Origin: Alphaproteobacteria bacterium | Lineage (GTDB): Bacteria > Pseudomonadota > Alphaproteobacteria > ATCC43930 > CGMCC-115725 | DNA: 8,886 nt | Direction: 5' to 3' | Assembly (NCBI GenBank): GCA_019237175.1 | Contig: JAFAHP010000757.1 | Location: forward strand, 1 to 8,886 | Part shown: in pieces, positions 6,050-8,886 of the stretch | How positions within the stretch are numbered: position 1 is the first letter of the stretch | Layout of the letters: each line of letters begins with the position of its first letter | Notes under the pieces: generated by a model | Told to the model about the DNA's origin: nothing | Seen by the model: only the letters and a program-made list of their open reading frames with translations | The model's database searches: none | Made by a program: the position numbers and the translations under genes

Positions 6050-8886
6050 TCAAGACTGAATCAGCCGCTGCCACCAGCCCCGGCGCGGGTTTTCAGGTTT
6101 CTTCGTCACCTCTTGAACGATCTCTGTGGGCTCGCTTTCCGAGGGCGGTGCAGACTGGCCGGAGGGAAACCGAGTTTCATGAGCGGGTTCTTGCCCGGGC
6201 GTAACCGGAAGCGGCATTGAATGCTGCTCATTCGACCGATTCGCCTCCTCGGATCCGGCCGAAATTACGCTGCCAAATGCTTCCGGAGGAGGGTTCTCGC
6301 GATCATTGCCGGGCTCTTCCCACGGCGAGGCGTCAGGCTCCCGTCTTTCATCACCCAGTGTCACGGTTTCCGGCGATGCCGGAGCGAGTTCGACAGCTGG
6401 TGGTGGGAAAGTCTCGCCCGCCAGGGCTGGCAGGCTCGCAGTCTCGATTTCAGCATGAGATGATTCCGGCACGAGAAATGGCGTATCTTCAGTGGTCGGC
6501 GCGGCCGCCGCGAGCTCACCTGACGCAAACCCACTCTCATCGGATTGATTACTATCGATTGCCACGATTTCGATGCTTTCTGCCGCGGGGTGCCCAATTT
6601 CGCTAACCGCTGCGAGGGTATCTTCTCGCCGGACCCGTCTTCTACCGCCGCGGCGGCCGCGACGACGGCGCAACCGTTCACCGTCGCCATCGTCTTCGCC
6701 CTCTAGTTCTTCAGAACCGTTCGCTAGCGCCGGCATCAAAGGCCCGTCTGCGGCATTACCGGCGGTTGCCGCCGGTGCCCGCCCCCGCTCGTCGTCGTGC
6801 CGACGCCGACGCCGACGGCGACGGCGAGCGCGAACCCGTTCTTCTTCGCCATCGGGCCCGGACTGATCGGGGTTCTCGGATTCTCCGGTTTCGTCAACTT
6901 CCTCCGGCCCGTCCTCGTCGAGGTCCGGTGTCTGGGACAGGGGGGGCGATACCGTCATCGCCGTCTCGGTGGGCTCGACAGCGCGCAGCCTTTCAAGCCG
7001 GAAGGCCGGCGGGATCAACGAATCGTCTCGCGCCACCAGCACATGGACGCCGTAGCGTGTTTCAAGCTGCGCCAACGAATCCCTTTTATGATTGAGGATA
7101 TAAAGCGCCACCGTCGTCGGCACGTAAACGCAAATTTCCGCCGAACGCCGCCGCATCCCCTCCTCTTCGATCGAGCGCAACACGTACAGCGCCGTTGATT
7201 CGGTCGAACGAATAAAACCGGTGCCGCCGCAATGCGGACAAGGTTGTGTCGAGGCTTCGGCAAGCGACGAACGCAACCGCTGGCGCGACATTTCCAACAA
7301 GCCAAACGGACTGATGCGCCCAACCTGAATCCGAGCGCGATCGTTGCGCAACGACTCCTTGAGCCGGCGCTCGACTGCCGCTTGGTTACGATGCTCCTCC
7401 ATATCGATAAAATCGATCACGATCAGCCCGGCCAGATCGCGCAGCCGCAATTGTCGGGCGATCTCTTCGGACGCTTCGAGATTAGTGCGCAGCGCCGTCT
7501 CTTCGATGTTCCGCTCGCGAGTCGCCCGGCCGGAGTTGACGTCGATTGCCACCAGCGCTTCGGTCTGGTCGATCACGACATACCCGCCGGAGCGCAGCTG
7601 TACGACCGGTGAGTGGATCGCGTCGATCTGGCTTTCGACTTGAAAGCGGTGCAGCAACCCGATCTGCGGGTCACGGTAAGGCTGCACCCGCTTGGCATGG
7701 CTCGGCATCAGCATCTTCATGAATGCTTTGGCTGAGCGATATCCTTCCTCGCCCTCGACCAACACCTCGTCGATGTCACGCGTATAGAGGTCGCGAATCG
7801 ACCGCTTGATCAGATCCCCTTCTTCATAAATCAGAGCCGGTGCCGTCGACTGCAGCGTCAACTCCCGAATCTCATTCCACAGCCGCAGCAGATATTCGTA
7901 GTCGCGCTTGATTTCCGCTTTCGAGCGCTCGGCTCCGGCGGTGCGGACGATAACCCCCATCCCTTCGGGGATTTCGAGCTCTTCCAAAATTTCTTTCAAA
8001 CGGCGACGGTCGCTTAGGTTGGTAATCTTGCGCGAGACACCGCCGCCGCGTGCCGTGTTCGGCATCAGCACGCAATAACGGCCGGCGAGCGAGAGGTAGG
8101 TCGTCAGCGCTGCCCCTTTGTTGCCGCGCTCCTCTTTGGTGACCTGAACCAGCATGATCTGCCGGCGCCGGATTACTTCTTGGATCTTGTAGTGCCGCTG
8201 GACCCGCGAACGCTGGGTTTCGACCTCTTCGAACTCGTCGCCACCCAGCGTTTCGATCGCCTCGCTATCGCCGGCCTCACCATTCCCCGAGTCGCGCCGA
8301 AGGATCAGATCGCTTTCGCCAGCGCCGTTGCCGGGTACGCTCGCGTCGACGGTGTCGCCCTCGCCGTTGTCATCGGGTATGGCATGCTCGCGCACCTCGC
8401 CTTCACCGTTTCCCGTGTCCGCCGCAACCGCCTCTTGAATAACATCAGTTTCTTGGCGCGCTTCGATAACACTCCGACGCGGTTCGCTCTGAAGCGAATC
8501 GCGCGATTCGAATTGGTTGTCGACAGCGTAACCCGGTTCGACAAGCTCGGTCGCGCGGGGATCAGCTTCGTCTCGGGCGCGAGCTTCGGGCGTGACAAAC
8601 ACTTCGTCCGAGTGGGCAGTCTGTGACCCGGCAGCCGCGTCTTCCGGCGCCACTAGCACTTCGTCCTTAGCCGCGGCTGCGGCCCAGTCCCCAACCACTA
8701 TCTTTGTCGCCGTCTCCGGCTCAAAATCAAGAGGAGCAGCTGATCGCCCGGCCGAGAGGGCCGAGGTAGATCCTGTTTCCTGGAATCGCGCAGATTCCGG
8801 CTCCGTCGTTGGCGGGTGGTCTTCACTCAGCTCGCGCTCAACGGGCGCCGTCGAAGACAGCCGCTCCGACGGGGTCTCACCTCGCG
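6050..8886 (-). CDS. rne: Ribonuclease E (Rne/Rng family), 5' end beyond window
   Basis: This is the essential endoribonuclease of mRNA decay and rRNA processing, and the scaffold of the RNA degradosome. The frame is open from the right edge to TGA 6050-6052, about 945 codons. The first GTG (8698) is internal: translation upstream of it continues without a stop, and the N-terminal S1 region is outside the window. Bases 8886 to about 8198 encode an acidic low-complexity insert of at least 229 residues. The core resumes with HYKIQEVIRRRQ, the RNA-sensor and DNase I-like regions with catalytic DVNSGR (Asp at 7541-7543) and VIDFIDM (first Asp 7412-7414), and the zinc link CPHC (7229-7240) that joins subunits. 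The C-terminal half is disordered, with Arg-rich RNA-binding patches (a nine-Arg run at 6800-6826 and RLRRRRGRRGGRRR), acidic stretches and a final RRGWWQRLIQS. In Caulobacter the comparable C-terminal GWW motif binds polynucleotide phosphorylase. It is the upstream gene of the rne-protease-dsbA series. Confidence 0.96.
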   Translation of the reverse strand, partial: RGETPSERLSSTAPVERELSEDHPPTTEPESARFQETGSTSALSAGRSAAPLDFEPETATKIVVGDWAAAAAKDEVLVAPEDAAAGSQTAHSDEVFVTPEARARDEADPRATELVEPGYAVDNQFESRDSLQSEPRRSVIEARQETDVIQEAVAADTGNGEGEVREHAIPDDNGEGDTVDASVPGNGAGESDLILRRDSGNGEAGDSEAIETLGGDEFEEVETQRSRVQRHYKIQEVIRRRQIMLVQVTKEERGNKGAALTTYLSLAGRYCVLMPNTARGGGVSRKITNLSDRRRLKEILEELEIPEGMGVIVRTAGAERSKAEIKRDYEYLLRLWNEIRELTLQSTAPALIYEEGDLIKRSIRDLYTRDIDEVLVEGEEGYRSAKAFMKMLMPSHAKRVQPYRDPQIGLLHRFQVESQIDAIHSPVVQLRSGGYVVIDQTEALVAIDVNSGRATRERNIEETALRTNLEASEEIARQLRLRDLAGLIVIDFIDMEEHRNQAAVERRLKESLRNDRARIQVGRISPFGLLEMSRQRLRSSLAEASTQPCPHCGGTGFIRSTESTALYVLRSIEEEGMRRRSAEICVYVPTTVALYILNHKRDSLAQLETRYGVHVLVARDDSLIPPAFRLERLRAVEPTETAMTVSPPLSQTPDLDEDGPEEVDETGESENPDQSGPDGEEERVRARRRRRRRRRHDDERGRAPAATAGNAADGPLMPALANGSEELEGEDDGDGERLRRRRGRRGGRRRVRREDTLAAVSEIGHPAAESIEIVAIDSNQSDESGFASGELAAAAPTTEDTPFLVPESSHAEIETASLPALAGETFPPPAVELAPASPETVTLGDERREPDASPWEEPGNDRENPPPEAFGSVISAGSEEANRSNEQHSMPLPVTPGQEPAHETRFPSGQSAPPSESEPTEIVQEVTKKPENPRRGWWQRLIQS
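6800..6826 (-). repeat. Nine-arginine run in the RNase E tail, built from CGN codons
   Basis: Nine consecutive Arg codons alternate among CGC, CGT and CGG, giving near-repeated CGTCGC and CGTCGG units. A second Arg-rich patch lies at about 6620-6680. Such basic clusters bind RNA in RNase E tails. The repetitive DNA may be prone to slippage. Confidence 0.7.
8266..8416 (-). repeat. Degenerate GNGE-type repeats in the RNase E acidic insert
   Basis: The insert contains four spaced copies of a short motif: GNGEGE, DNGEGD, GNGAGE and GNGEAG, separated by roughly 10-15 residues each. The DNA copies resemble one another (CCGTT or CCATT with flanking CTCGCC or CTCACC on the plus strand). It looks like expansion of a flexible acidic linker, not a folded domain. 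Confidence 0.5.

Noticed and set aside
8180..8626. Plus-strand 148-residue open frame opposite the RNase E insert
   Set aside because: The minus-strand frame continues as RNase E to the edge; the plus-strand frame reflects GC-rich codon structure.
6050..8698. RNase E starting at the GTG at 8698
   Set aside because: The frame is open upstream to the window edge with the same acidic composition, and the S1 domain that every family member needs is not yet present.

Overview
The window reads as chromosomal DNA from a GC-rich alphaproteobacterium. The best evidence is the RNase E gene, which has the alphaproteobacterial layout: a long acidic insert ahead of the catalytic core, arginine-rich patches after it, and a C-terminal GWW motif. 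No mobile element, tRNA, rRNA or CRISPR array was recognised.

Layout. (1) Positions 1-2001, minus strand: a TonB-dependent outer-membrane receptor whose C-terminal end runs off the left edge. (2) About 2056-3030, plus strand: what I read as a decayed two-component system, divergent from the receptor. A histidine kinase is reduced to fragments by 5' truncation, an internal deletion of the ATP-binding N-box region and a one-base frameshift. The LuxR/NarL-type response regulator behind it has an intact receiver domain, but an in-frame TGA separates it from its helix-turn-helix domain. (3) 3120-3761, plus strand: an intact zeta-class glutathione transferase / maleylacetoacetate isomerase. (4) 3766-8886, minus strand, transcribed right to left: RNase E (5' end off the right edge), a BepA-like M48 metalloprotease with TPR repeats, and a DsbA-family thiol oxidoreductase.

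How they work together. The protease and DsbA-like protein lie 64 bases apart and look like an envelope protein-quality pair. In E. coli, BepA assists or removes misassembling outer-membrane proteins such as LptD, whose maturation depends on disulfides. A promoter-like sequence in the 99-base gap after rne could drive the pair separately from RNase E. The isomerase and dsbA genes converge with only 4 bases between their stop codons, and an 8-bp inverted repeat covers both gene ends. The receptor brings in an unidentified ligand using TonB energy. Its upstream DNA now consists of the ruined kinase, so the lost two-component system may once have controlled it; that is inference.

I do not see a wholly new biological system. 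The most noteworthy items are the decayed kinase/regulator pair, the BepA-DsbA pairing, the hairpin shared by two converging genes, and the unusually long acidic insert of RNase E.
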